Shown one piece after another: positions 45,932 through 55,500 of a stretch of DNA of 64,000 nucleotides (its first letter is position 1; the number at the start of each line of letters is the position of its first letter). The stretch is from positions 1-64,000 of the forward strand of contig CAYXVU010000001.1 in assembly GCA_964468725.1 (NCBI GenBank), written 5' to 3'. The DNA comes from CAYXVU01 sp964468725 (GTDB lineage: Bacteria; Acidobacteriota; Blastocatellia; UBA7656). The position numbers and the translations under genes were made by a program. The notes under the pieces were generated by a model. It was not told the origin of the DNA. It saw only the letters and a program-made list of their open reading frames with translations, and did not search any database.

Positions 45932-46738
45932 ATGAAATACGGATTGATTGCCGGAAATGGAAAGTTCCCTATGCTCGTGCTCGAAGAGGCACGAGCGCAG
46001 GGTGTTGCGATGGCGGTGGCAGCGATCAAAGAAGAGGCGGCAGCCGAAGTCGAACCGTTGGCGACGAGCCTCGAATGGGTTGGCATCGGGCAACTTGGCA
46101 AGCTGATACGCTTCTTCAAACGCGAAGGGGTTACTCATGCCATTATGGCCGGGCAGGTGAAGCACAATCAGATTTTTCGGCTCAACGCTCTGCCCGATCT
46201 GCGAATGGTGCGATTGCTGACTGGGCTGGCAACGAAAAATACTGACAGTCTGATCGGCGCAGTGGCGGACGAATTGGCGAAAGAAGGCATCACGTTAATT
46301 GATTCGACCACCTTCTTACAACCTTCTCTGGCGAGCGCAGGGGTGATGACGCGCCGCGCCCCTACGAAAGACGAACTCGGCGATATGGAATACGGTTTGG
46401 CCATCGCGCGCGAAATCGCGCGGCTCGATTTGGGGCAGACCCTGTGCGTCAAAGATCGCGCCGTCGTGGCTATTGAGGCGATGGAAGGCACAGACCGGGT
46501 GATTGCCCGCTCCGGAGAACTGACGCGCGGCAGAGCCTTTGTGGTGATTAAAGTGGCCAAGCCGAATCAGGATATGCGCTTTGATGTTCCGGTTATCGGT
46601 GTGCCGACAATTGCCAATATGCAGCAGGCCGGGGCAACGGCCATTCGGGTGACCGCGAACCGAACCTTATTATTCGACAAAGATGAATTGCTGAAGCTGG
46701 CCGACCACCATCGCATCAGTGTGGTGGGAGGCGCGTAA
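45932..46738 (+). CDS. lpxI: UDP-2,3-diacylglucosamine diphosphatase LpxI
   Basis: A 268-residue enzyme that hydrolyses UDP-2,3-diacylglucosamine to lipid X, the step done by LpxH in E. coli. The fold start GLIAGNGKFPMLVLEEARAQG, the middle HAIMAGQVKHNQIF and the end MRFDVPVIGVPTIANMQQAGATA are typical. No clear ribosome site precedes the ATG; a heptamer array is there instead. LpxB, the next enzyme, is not in the window. Confidence 0.95.
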   Translation: MKYGLIAGNGKFPMLVLEEARAQGVAMAVAAIKEEAAAEVEPLATSLEWVGIGQLGKLIRFFKREGVTHAIMAGQVKHNQIFRLNALPDLRMVRLLTGLATKNTDSLIGAVADELAKEGITLIDSTTFLQPSLASAGVMTRRAPTKDELGDMEYGLAIAREIARLDLGQTLCVKDRAVVAIEAMEGTDRVIARSGELTRGRAFVVIKVAKPNQDMRFDVPVIGVPTIANMQQAGATAIRVTANRTLLFDKDELLKLADHHRISVVGGA

Positions 46739-46804
46739 TCGGGCGCGAAAAAATCTGTGATTTGTCGACTGCGCTATTGACAGGAGCGAGTTGGCCAACT
46801 GAGT

Positions 46805-47581
46805 ATGAACAATCCGCAGGCGCTGCGTGAGACTGGTAGGATGAACAAATCGCCCATGAATGAATTTGATCCTGAAAGTGCAATCATTGATGCGGAACTG
46901 TTGGTCAAATATCGCATGTTGAATCGTGCGATTGAGACGTTGGAACGTGCGATTGATAATGCCCCCCGTCACCTCGGTCTGCGCGAAAAGTTACGTGAAA
47001 TTCTCATTGATGCCGGTCGGCGGGATCAAGCCGCGCAAATCTGTCTGGCACTCGCCAGTCTGCACATCTCCGTCGGCGATATGGAACGCGCAGGCGAACG
47101 CTTGCTCGAAGCCAAACGGCTTGATCCGCGAGTCTCTGTTACCGGACAGTTGCGCGATCTCAGACAGGCTTCCGTGCCGCCGGTTGCGCCTGCACCCGCG
47201 CCGCCGCCCGCGCAGGAAAAACCGGCGACGGCAAATCTGAAATTGCTCTCCGGCCATTTGGGCGAAATCAGCCTCTTTGACATCATTCAGATATTGGAGA
47301 ACAGCCGACTCAACGGCGTTTTGCGGATCAAATCCGGCGCTGCGACCGGCGAGATTTATCTGAGCGACGGACTGGTCGCTGATGCCAAAGTCGAAGGAGA
47401 AGTCGGGCTTGCGGGGATGCGCAGAGTGACGGATGTGACCGACGGAACCTTTGATTTCACAAAGACGGCGGATACCTACGCGCGCGTCATCGCCGCGACG
47501 AGCAACACGGCGCTAATCTTGGATTTGCTGCGCGAAAAGGACGAAGAGGCGTTCGGATTAAATACCGGCGATTTGGCGTAA
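46805..47581 (+). CDS. TPR-like protein with DUF4388 (PATAN) domain
   Basis: A 258-residue cytosolic protein. The N-terminal half is helical and TPR-like (ELLVKYRMLNRAIETLERAIDNAP, then AAQICLALASLHISVGDMERA). After a proline-rich hinge (APAPPPAQEK) comes a DUF4388/PATAN domain (LLSGHLGEISLFDIIQILENSRLNGVLRI, then GEIYLSDGLVADA). PATAN proteins are often linked to two-component signalling or motility control in delta-proteobacteria and cyanobacteria. The start is uncertain among 46805, 46841 and 46856. A strong terminator follows about 40 bases after the stop codon. Confidence 0.85.
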   Translation: MNNPQALRETGRMNKSPMNEFDPESAIIDAELLVKYRMLNRAIETLERAIDNAPRHLGLREKLREILIDAGRRDQAAQICLALASLHISVGDMERAGERLLEAKRLDPRVSVTGQLRDLRQASVPPVAPAPAPPPAQEKPATANLKLLSGHLGEISLFDIIQILENSRLNGVLRIKSGAATGEIYLSDGLVADAKVEGEVGLAGMRRVTDVTDGTFDFTKTADTYARVIAATSNTALILDLLREKDEEAFGLNTGDLA

Positions 47582-47621
47582 GCCAACGCGGTTTGCAGCG
47601 GCCAAACGAAACAGAATGCAA

Positions 47622-47660
47622 AAGGCGAAGCTCATAGTTTGAGCTTCGCCTTATCTTTTT
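47622..47660 (+). terminator. strong intrinsic terminator, probably bidirectional
   Basis: A perfect 13-bp stem (47622-47634 with 47640-47652), 5-base loop, then ATCTTTTT. On the minus strand the stem is followed by TTGCATT, weaker but placed just past the ompH stop codon at 47673. It separates the lpx block from the bam block. Confidence 0.85.
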
Positions 47661-47672
47661 GGGCCAGCCGAA

Positions 47673-48278
47673 TTATTTGGGTTTGACCGCTGGTGGCGGC
47701 GATTGCGTCGTTGCCGCTGGATTGGCTTTGTTGTATTCGTTGATGAAGTCGGCGGTGATGTCGAGTCGTTTATCGAACCAGATGACATGGTTGGCTTGCA
47801 CGGCGTTGGGCAGGTCAATAACTGCGATGATGCCGCGCTTGACCATGTAACTTTCCGCGAACTTATTGAGTTTGGTCTGCACAGGTTCGAGCGCCAGCGC
47901 GCGCGCGCGATTGACATCGGTCTGCAAATCTTCGCCGGTGCGTTTATATTCGCGTTTCATGGAATCCAACTGTTCCGTGAGTTCGGCGACCTTTTGAGCG
48001 CCGAGAATCTGCGCCTGCGTCTGGATCGTGGTTTCCAATGAGGTGATGCGGTCGGCTTTGGTTTGCAAGTCTTTGAGGCGCGGCTCGAACTGTTTTTCGA
48101 GGACTTCGAGTTTGGCGCGCACTTCAAGGATGTTGGATTGCACGGCAGCCGTATCAATGACGGCGACTTTGCCCTTCGTTGCGCCTGCCGGTTGTGCGGT
48201 TCCCCCTTGTTGCGCGAAGGCCGACGCCCCCAATGCGAGGATCACAACGAGAGAGGCGAGAAATGGTGAATGCTTCAT
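47673..48278 (-). CDS. OmpH/Skp-family periplasmic chaperone (second copy)
   Basis: A 201-residue exported chaperone-like protein that would hold unfolded outer-membrane proteins on the way to the Bam complex. ATG 48278 has GGAG eight bases upstream; signal peptide ends GASAFAQ. The OmpH body begins KVAVIDTAAVQSN and has the long charged coiled-coil (KLEVLEKQFEPRLKDLQTKADR) followed by the closing strand and helix IAVIDLPNAVQANHVIW, then DITADFINEYNKANP. It lies 25 bases after a paralogous copy and shares its final motif. Confidence 0.9.
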   Translation of the reverse strand: MKHSPFLASLVVILALGASAFAQQGGTAQPAGATKGKVAVIDTAAVQSNILEVRAKLEVLEKQFEPRLKDLQTKADRITSLETTIQTQAQILGAQKVAELTEQLDSMKREYKRTGEDLQTDVNRARALALEPVQTKLNKFAESYMVKRGIIAVIDLPNAVQANHVIWFDKRLDITADFINEYNKANPAATTQSPPPAVKPK

Positions 48279-48303
48279 ACTCTCATCTCCTTTCCTTGTC
48301 GCC

Positions 48304-48948
48304 TCAGTTATTGGGCGAGGGCTTGGTCGGCGTCGGTTTGGGCGCTGCCGCAGGGGTTGCGACGGGAACCGGATTGGCTTTGTTGTACTCTTTAATGAAA
48401 TCTTCGGTGATGTCATTTTGCTGATTGAAGTAGGCGAGCGTGCCGTTTTGTGCCAACCCTGGAAGGCTCAAAATCAAGGTGATGCCGCGTTGCGTCGCGT
48501 AGGTCTGAATGAATTGAAAGAGCTTTTCGCGCACCGGCTTGGTGGCCAAATCTTCCGCTTTGGCATATTCGGTGCGAGCATCTTCAAGGTCGCGGGTGAT
48601 GCGCTTTTTCAGGTCTTCATACTCAAGCTGCATCTGCGTCACTTTGTCTTGCGGAAGAGCCGAAGATTTGGTGCGCAAGTCGTCTTCGAGTTGTTTGAAG
48701 CGCGTCTGATCGCTTTGCAGCTTGTCGGAGCGAGTTTTGAATTGTGTCTGCACCTGTTCGTATTTCTGTCTCAACTCTAAAATCTTTTCCGGAAAGACCG
48801 ATGTGTCGAGGACGACGAGCTTGCCGTCGGGAACCACGCCGCCGGGAGTCGCTGCGGGTTGTTGTGGTGGGGTGGTTTGCGCGACCGCCGCGAGGCATCC
48901 GACCCCGATGACCCAAATGGCCAGCATCGCCAACTTCATTTTCGTCAT
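48304..48948 (-). CDS. OmpH/Skp-family periplasmic chaperone (first copy)
   Basis: A 214-residue paralogue of the next gene. ATG 48948 follows AGGAG; signal peptide MTKMKLAMLAIWVIGVGCLAA contains a cysteine in a lipobox-like setting (GVGC), so lipid anchoring is possible. Body: KLVVLDTSVFPEKILELRQKYEQ, long coiled-coil (FKQLEDDLRTKSSALPQDKV), closing segment TLILSLPGLAQNGTLAYFN and DITEDFIKEYNKANPV. It starts 102 bases after bamA, most likely in the same transcript. Confidence 0.9.
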   Translation of the reverse strand: MTKMKLAMLAIWVIGVGCLAAVAQTTPPQQPAATPGGVVPDGKLVVLDTSVFPEKILELRQKYEQVQTQFKTRSDKLQSDQTRFKQLEDDLRTKSSALPQDKVTQMQLEYEDLKKRITRDLEDARTEYAKAEDLATKPVREKLFQFIQTYATQRGITLILSLPGLAQNGTLAYFNQQNDITEDFIKEYNKANPVPVATPAAAPKPTPTKPSPNN

Positions 48949-49049
48949 AGTAACTCCTGTTGCCTTGATCTGGACTGCACTCTGGCGAGTGACAGCCGAG
49001 TTTGGAAAACCGGCATTATAGCAGCCCGTCTGCCAAACCAGAAATTCGA

Positions 49050-51983
49050 TTAAAACGTGCGCCCGACCGAGAAGCGAATGGCGCGCTTCTCTTCGAAGAA
49101 GAAGGTGTTGTCCGTCTTCGCATTCGGATTCCACGCGAAGATCAGCCGAAACGGCACGTTGATGACCGGCACTTGCACGCGCAATTCGCCGCCCGTGCTG
49201 TAGCGATAGTTATCGAAGATGCCGCCATCAATTTGCGAGAGCATGATGTTGCGCACCTCCTGCCGCTCTCCGCGAACGGTGGCGAAGCGGAAGCCAGGGG
49301 GCAAGCCGCCCGGTATCTCCGGCAAGCCGCCTTGGCGAATTTCGCGTTGCGTCGCCCGCTGTCCGCGCGGGTTGAGCCGCTCAAAGCCCAGAAATTCATT
49401 GGGCACAAAGGCGCTGACATTCTGTTGATCGCTATAGTTCTTTAAGTTGAAGGCCGAGCCAATATCTAAAAAGGGAACGAAAGCGACCGGGCCGACAATC
49501 GGAATGCGGTATTCAAAGTTGAGCAACAATTGGGTGTCGGCTCCGATGAAGGTCGGGAACTCTTCGATGCCGTTGATGACCACCAAATCATCTTCGACGA
49601 GAAAATTGTTGAGGACGTTTTGCGTGATGCTGTTGCCGTTGGCTTCGCTCGGACGGCGCACCTTCAACCGCCGTTGCGTGATGCTGTCTACCGCGAAGAC
49701 GTTGCGGGTTGTCTGAAAGACTCTGACCGGCGCGGTAGGCGCGATGCCGCGCACATTGTAGCCGCGAATGGATTCGTCGCCGCCGAGGAAGAAACGCGCA
49801 AACAACGGCGTGCCGCCAATGAAAGACAACGAATTGGAGTCAAACGGCGTGCCGAATGAACCGATGTGCCCGAAGAGCGCACGCAGGCCGAAGGTGCGCG
49901 TCTCCTTCGGATCGAGCGTGCGTCGGGACTCTTTGCTGGTGAAAAACGGACGGAAGAATTTGTACTCTACGTAGGGCTGAATGGTGTTGACCTTGCCGCC
50001 GAGTAGACCGCCGGAGACCGAGAACCCGAAGGTCAAGGATTGTCCGTTGGTCGGGTCGAGAGAGTTGTTGAGTGTGTTGTAGCTGATCGTCGGCGTCAGC
50101 GTCGACTGAGTCACTCCTTGTTGTGCGAAGGTCAAGAAGAAGTCGTTGCCCACATCACTGTCGCGGTTGACGTCCGGGTCAACGATGTCCGAGTTACGGA
50201 AGGAGTACGACAAGCCCAAACGAATGAAGCGCCCTTTACGGAAACGCGGCATGAAGTACTGCAACGGCGCTGAAGTTGAAACCGAAATGCCGGTCGTCTT
50301 TTGAGTGAACAGCGAGCTTTCACTAAATTGGAAGATGTTCTGCCCGGTGACGCTCTGAAAGCCCTGCCCGAAGAATTGGTAGCTTTGATAGAAAACGTTG
50401 AACCCCAAACTGATGGGGCGACCCTTCAAGTACGGTTCGTTGAAACCGACGGAGAACACTTTCTGCCGGTTGCCCGCCGCGATGGCAAACGATAACGACT
50501 CGCCATAGCCGAGGAGATTATTGGTCGAATAATCCAGCCCAATGAACGAGCCGCCGACGCCCGAAACCCCGCCCGTGAAACTAATCTGCTGACGCCCTTT
50601 CTCTTGCACCTTGAGGGTCACGTCCACTTTGCCTTCGCGCTCGTTGGTGTTGATGGTTGCGTCTTCTTCTTTGACCTGCTCGAAGTAGCCCAACTGATTC
50701 AAGCGCAACAGGCTCAAATCCCAGTAGGATTGATTGTAGCGGTCGCCTTCGTTGAGCAGCACCTCGCGGCGCAGGACGTTGTCGCGCGTAAAGGTGTTGC
50801 CTAAAAACTCGATGCGATTGATGGTGTACTGTTTGCCCTCTTCCATCGTGAAGGTGATGTCGGCGATTCCTTTCGTCGGATCGTTGGGGTCATCCTTGAA
50901 TTCGAGGTTGGGATTGGCATCGAACTGAATATAGCCGCGCGTGCCGTAAGCCTTCTTGAGGTTCTCAACGCCTTTGCCAACTTTGCTGTAGCCTTTGACA
51001 ATGTCGCCAGGCTTAATGTCAAGGATCGCTTTGATCTGCTCGGCGTTGAACTCCGTGTTGTCTTCGACCTTGATCTCCCCGGCGCGGTATTGGCGGCCTT
51101 CTTCGACGGGAATGACGATCTTCAACCCCTGCCCTTTATGGCCGATAATGGGCATAAAGTTGCCGACCTTGCCGACGTTTTCGACGCGCGGTTCACCAAA
51201 GCGAGCGCGCAGATAACCGGCGTCGGAATAGACCAAAGCGCGAATGCGCTGCAAGTCGTTTTCCAGTTTCTCTTTGTGATAGATATCTTTCGACGAGAAG
51301 GTCGTCCACAAACCCAGTTGTTTGACCAACTTCATGTTCTTCCGCAGATGCGAATCAGAGAAGACATTGTTGCCTTCGAACTCGATTTCGGCGATGCGAT
51401 AGCGCGGCCCCTCTTCGATCTTGAAGGTCAGACCGACAGCGGTCTGCGAAATCTCCTCAATGATGGGGTCCACTTTGGCATCGGGGCGACCTTCGTTGGC
51501 GAGCATCTCTTTCAATACCGCAGCAGCGCGTTTGACCTTGACCGGATCGTATTGCGATTCTTTCGAGAGTCCAACTTGGCGCTTGCGAAACTCTTCCAGC
51601 ACGGTGGATTGCTGTATGGATTTCAGCCCATCGTATTTGATGTCCAACAGCAGCGGCCACTCTTTGACTTCGAAGGTGATGATCTTGCCGCCGCGCGCTC
51701 CATCTTCGGCAAAGGCTTTGACATCTTCGAAGTGTCCCTGCGCGATCAGGGCGCGAATGTCGCGGTCAACCTGCGCGGGGTTGAAGGTGTCGCCTTCACG
51801 CGTGCCAATCCAAATTTTTGCGGTCGCTTCAGGAATCCGGCGATTGCCGCGAATGGTGACCTGCTCGACGAGCACATCTTGTGCGGTTGCAGAGAGCACT
51901 CGTGCTGTTAGGTCAGTGTTGAGGGGAAGAATTACAACGGTCGTTACTAAAGCAGTGATAAAGCTGAAAACACGCTTACTCAT
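49050..51983 (-). CDS. bamA: outer-membrane protein assembly factor BamA
   Basis: A 977-residue Omp85 protein that inserts beta-barrels in the outer membrane. After the signal peptide, five POTRA domains (LVEQVTIRGNRRIPEATAKIWIG opens the first; YTINRIEFLGNTFTRDNVLRRE is near the last), then a 16-strand barrel with the L6 motif near GGDESIRGYNVRGI and the end signal IRFSVGRTF. Length is above the E. coli 810, owing to longer POTRA and barrel loops (FERLNPRGQRATQREIRQGG). ATG 51983 is chosen over GTG 51995, whose ribosome site would be too close. Confidence 0.96.
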   Translation of the reverse strand: MSKRVFSFITALVTTVVILPLNTDLTARVLSATAQDVLVEQVTIRGNRRIPEATAKIWIGTREGDTFNPAQVDRDIRALIAQGHFEDVKAFAEDGARGGKIITFEVKEWPLLLDIKYDGLKSIQQSTVLEEFRKRQVGLSKESQYDPVKVKRAAAVLKEMLANEGRPDAKVDPIIEEISQTAVGLTFKIEEGPRYRIAEIEFEGNNVFSDSHLRKNMKLVKQLGLWTTFSSKDIYHKEKLENDLQRIRALVYSDAGYLRARFGEPRVENVGKVGNFMPIIGHKGQGLKIVIPVEEGRQYRAGEIKVEDNTEFNAEQIKAILDIKPGDIVKGYSKVGKGVENLKKAYGTRGYIQFDANPNLEFKDDPNDPTKGIADITFTMEEGKQYTINRIEFLGNTFTRDNVLRREVLLNEGDRYNQSYWDLSLLRLNQLGYFEQVKEEDATINTNEREGKVDVTLKVQEKGRQQISFTGGVSGVGGSFIGLDYSTNNLLGYGESLSFAIAAGNRQKVFSVGFNEPYLKGRPISLGFNVFYQSYQFFGQGFQSVTGQNIFQFSESSLFTQKTTGISVSTSAPLQYFMPRFRKGRFIRLGLSYSFRNSDIVDPDVNRDSDVGNDFFLTFAQQGVTQSTLTPTISYNTLNNSLDPTNGQSLTFGFSVSGGLLGGKVNTIQPYVEYKFFRPFFTSKESRRTLDPKETRTFGLRALFGHIGSFGTPFDSNSLSFIGGTPLFARFFLGGDESIRGYNVRGIAPTAPVRVFQTTRNVFAVDSITQRRLKVRRPSEANGNSITQNVLNNFLVEDDLVVINGIEEFPTFIGADTQLLLNFEYRIPIVGPVAFVPFLDIGSAFNLKNYSDQQNVSAFVPNEFLGFERLNPRGQRATQREIRQGGLPEIPGGLPPGFRFATVRGERQEVRNIMLSQIDGGIFDNYRYSTGGELRVQVPVINVPFRLIFAWNPNAKTDNTFFFEEKRAIRFSVGRTF

Positions 51984-52198
51984 AAACGATTGCACACTCC
52001 TCAGACTTGCGAATTCGATTCAGTCCGTTTGGCCTGACGACTGGTTTATCCAGAGCACGTATCTCAACCATCCAGCAAGTTGCGTCGTCCGCTGCCCTCG
52101 CGCGCAGCGCCGACGAGTGAGTTCCAGACAAACGAAATTGATCTTTTCCTGATGATAGTGTTGACTCGCACGACATTAGAACGTCAAATCAAGGCGAC

Positions 52199-52227
52199 AT
52201 TGTAACAAAAATGCCAAGACTGGCCAA
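52199..52227 (-). promoter_or_regulatory. candidate promoter of bamA-ompH-ompH
   Basis: On the minus strand TTGGCC (52227-52222), 17 bases, TACAAT (52204-52199). RNA start near 52192, leader about 210 bases, long enough to hold regulation. Confidence 0.35.
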
Positions 52228-52433
52228 AGGCGGATTTTCGGAGCGGAGGGTTGTGGCAGAGTCAGTCCGTTCCGACAAAATGGAATCCTGACGGAGCAGA
52301 AGGTGACCGAAGCCTGCAAATCGGCTCCCTTATTCGGAAAAAATCGGCAGCCCGGCTTGCTTCTTCTCGGCTGAGGCGATCATAGACAGGATGTCGAGGT
52401 CGCATATCAGGTCAACGGGGTCAATCGTACGCC

Positions 52434-52469
52434 GCATTGGGAAGCCCGTAGCACAGGGCTTCCCAATGC
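52434..52469. repeat. perfect 14-bp hairpin between bamA and the HYR gene
   Basis: GCATTGGGAAGCCC (52434-52447) pairs with 52456-52469 over an 8-base loop. It lies upstream of both the bamA promoter and the end of the HYR gene at 52524, about 55 bases downstream of that gene's stop, with no T-run. Confidence 0.75.
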
Positions 52470-52523
52470 GGGCGTCTTTAAGAATTCAGAGATGTTGGCT
52501 CGAATACGTTATTGACAAGCCCC

Positions 52524-55500
52524 TCACTTCGTTGCATTCGCAGACGCTGTACGGCACATACATTCGTTGTTGGTTGTGTTCGAGTCGGTGATCGCGCACT
52601 TCTGCGTCCCTATGGGTTTTTGCAGATTTGCCGTTCCGCGATTGATACTTCCCAACGTCACACTCGCTTGCACACGTACTCCGTTGCCCGTATGGCTCAG
52701 CGTGTAGGTTGACCCTTTCCTCGTCACCGTTCCGCGCCCAATCACTTGTGTGCCATCAGCGCAGCAGAACAAGTAATCGCCGGTCGTCGAAAGGAAGAAC
52801 AGTTTGTTCAGCGGCTGACTGTCGTCTTGCAGGCAGACATCAAAGGTCGTTACTAAGAAACTGCACGCAGCACTATTGCCCGCCGCATCCTGAACCGTAC
52901 AGTTCACTGTCATCGTCCCGACTCCGAACACCGACCCCGATGCCGGATTGCAGACCGGACTGCCGACCCCCGGACAGTTGTCACTCACCACCGGACTCGG
53001 ATACGTCACTACTCCCGGCGGCGCATTTACGGTCGGCGGGCAACTGATACTCGGTGGCTGAGCATCGTTGACCGTCACGGTGAAACTACAACCCGCATTG
53101 TTGCCCGCCGCATCTTGAACCGTACAACTTACCGTCGTCACTCCCTTCGGGAAGGACGATCCCGATGGCGGTGTGCAACTCGGCACGCCCACTCCCGGAC
53201 AGTTGTCGCTCGCCGTCGCATTCGCATAACTCACGGTTGCCGCACACAGGTTGGTCGCTGTCGTTATCACCATGTTGCCCGGACAAGTAAGGGCTGGCGG
53301 GATGTTATCCGTGATGGTCACGGTGAACGAACACATAGCGGTGTTATTCATCGTATCGGAAGCGAGACAAGAGACGGTCGTCACTCCCTTCGGGAAACTC
53401 GACCCTGATGGCGGCGTGCAGGTGACAGTGCGCGCTCCGTCACAGTTATCCGTAGCCATCAGACCTGTGAAGGTGAGCGAAGCCGCGCAACTTCCCGGCG
53501 CGACATTGGCTGACCGATTCGTGCAGCCATCAAAGATCGGCGCTTGCGTATCGTTGACGGTGACGGTGAACGAACAGGGCGCAGAGTTGCCGCTCGTATC
53601 GCTGGCTGTACAGTTGACCGTCGTCACGCCTTTTTGAAAGGTCGAACCCGAAGGCGGTGTGCAGACTGGCGTAAGAGCGCCATCACAATTGTCGGTTGCG
53701 GAGAGTCCTGTGAAGGTAACAGCCGCCGAACACGCGCTGCCCTGCGTGTTGACAACGATGGGCGACGGGCAGGTGACGGCAGGTGGTTGCGTGTCGGTAA
53801 CCGTGACCGTGAAGGAGCAGGCGGGCATCGGCGAACCGACCGATGCCGTGCAGGTGACGGTCGTGATGCCTTTCGGGAAGAGCGTGCCGGTTGGCGGCGT
53901 GCAGGCGATCATTCCGCAGCCCCCCGATGGCGGCACTGCATAGTTAATGATGGCTCCGCATTGGCCGACATCATTGGCCTGTGTGACATTCGCGGGACAC
54001 GTGAGAGTACAGACGGCAATGAGAAAAGTCTGCGCCGCAGAGGTATCCTGCCCGCCATTGGCTGTGCCGCCATTATCCATCAGCCGCACCGTCACGGTGG
54101 CGATTCCATTGCCATTGATGGTCGGAGTATAGGTCAGTGTGCCGGAGGCGTTGATGGTCGGTTGCACGGCAAACAGCGCGTTATTGTCATTGCTGACTAT
54201 GAATGTCAGCATCTGACCCGATTCGTCAGCGGGACCTGCTGATAGGTTAATTGCCCACCCGTTGACCGTTTGCGCTCCGGCAGCCGCCGGTACGAATTGA
54301 TCTGCTCCTTTGGTGAATGAAGGGACATCGTTGACCGCCGTAACATTGATCGTAAAGGTGCGCGAGAAGGTCGCAACGCCGCCATTGGCCATGCCGCCAC
54401 TGTCGGTCACCATCACCGTAATGATCGCCGAGCCATTGGCATTAGCGACCGGCGTATAGCTGAGCGAGCCGGTGGCGTTCGGACTGGTGTAGGTCACCGT
54501 CGGATTGGGAATCAGGAGGGGATTGTCAGACATGGCCGTGAGCGTCAACGTCTGACTGCTTTCGTTGGCTGCCCCTGCGGTTATGCCGCTCAGATTAACA
54601 GTCTGCGCCGCAGCGTCTTCCAAAAGGGTTGTCGGGTTCGGAGTGATGGAAGCAAGGGTTGGCGCATCGTTTACCGAGAGAACGGTGATTGCTACCGTGT
54701 CTTGATCTTGTTGCGCTCCGGGTATGCCTGTGTTCCCTTGATCGTTCGCGGTTACGGTCAGCGTGTCGCTGCCGTTGAAATCTTGTGTGCCGCGATAGGT
54801 TAAACCATTGGCGGCTGCTAAGGTCGCGTTGATGGCGTTTTGCGTGCCGGTTAGGGTGAGGCTGTTGGTGTTATCTCCCGAAACGTTGCCCCCTGTAAGA
54901 CCGCCTGCGACATCGGTTCGCACATCGAGCGTGCCGTTGGAGACTGTCAATGTTAGGGTGATCGCATCGCTTGCTGGAAGGGCGTCAACATCGGATACCG
55001 ATAATCCGCTGATTGCAAGGTTGGTATCCTCGTTGACCATCTGTGCTCCTGGCACGGTGTTTACCGGCGCATCGTTTACGGCTGTGATGGTGATCGTCGT
55101 ATTGCCCGTTGCTGTCAACGCGCCGCCTGAGCCTTGCCCGCCGCCTGTGTTGCCGTCATTGAAGGTGTAATCGAGTTGAACGCTTGCGGGCGGCGCATCG
55201 CTGGAGTTGGCATAGGTGATGTGGCGCAGCACGTCTTGCACAAGCGCGCGCGTTGGAATCGTGCCGGAGCCTGTGAAGGAGAGAGTCAGTGTGCCACCGC
55301 TGCTGGTAAACGTAGCGAAGGTTTGTCCGCCCGACTGGAGGGCATTGGCATTGATCGTAAAGAGCGCCCCTGTTGTTGAGAGAGCGAGCAAGTCCTGTGC
55401 GTTTGCCCCGCCGTTGCGCGCAATCATCAGGCTTGCGCCCGTGTAATTCCCTGCGCTGCTATTGAAGGCATCAAGGTCAACATCCGAGACCGCAGCGTTA

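Larger units (their letters stand above)
51984..52523. other. 540-base gene-free stretch upstream of bamA
   Basis: Carries a probable bamA promoter (52199-52227) and a long hairpin (52434-52469). The remaining bases show no coding character. A GAATTC piece like those at 32.76-32.85 kb (AAGAATTCAG) is present near 52480. Confidence 0.5.
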
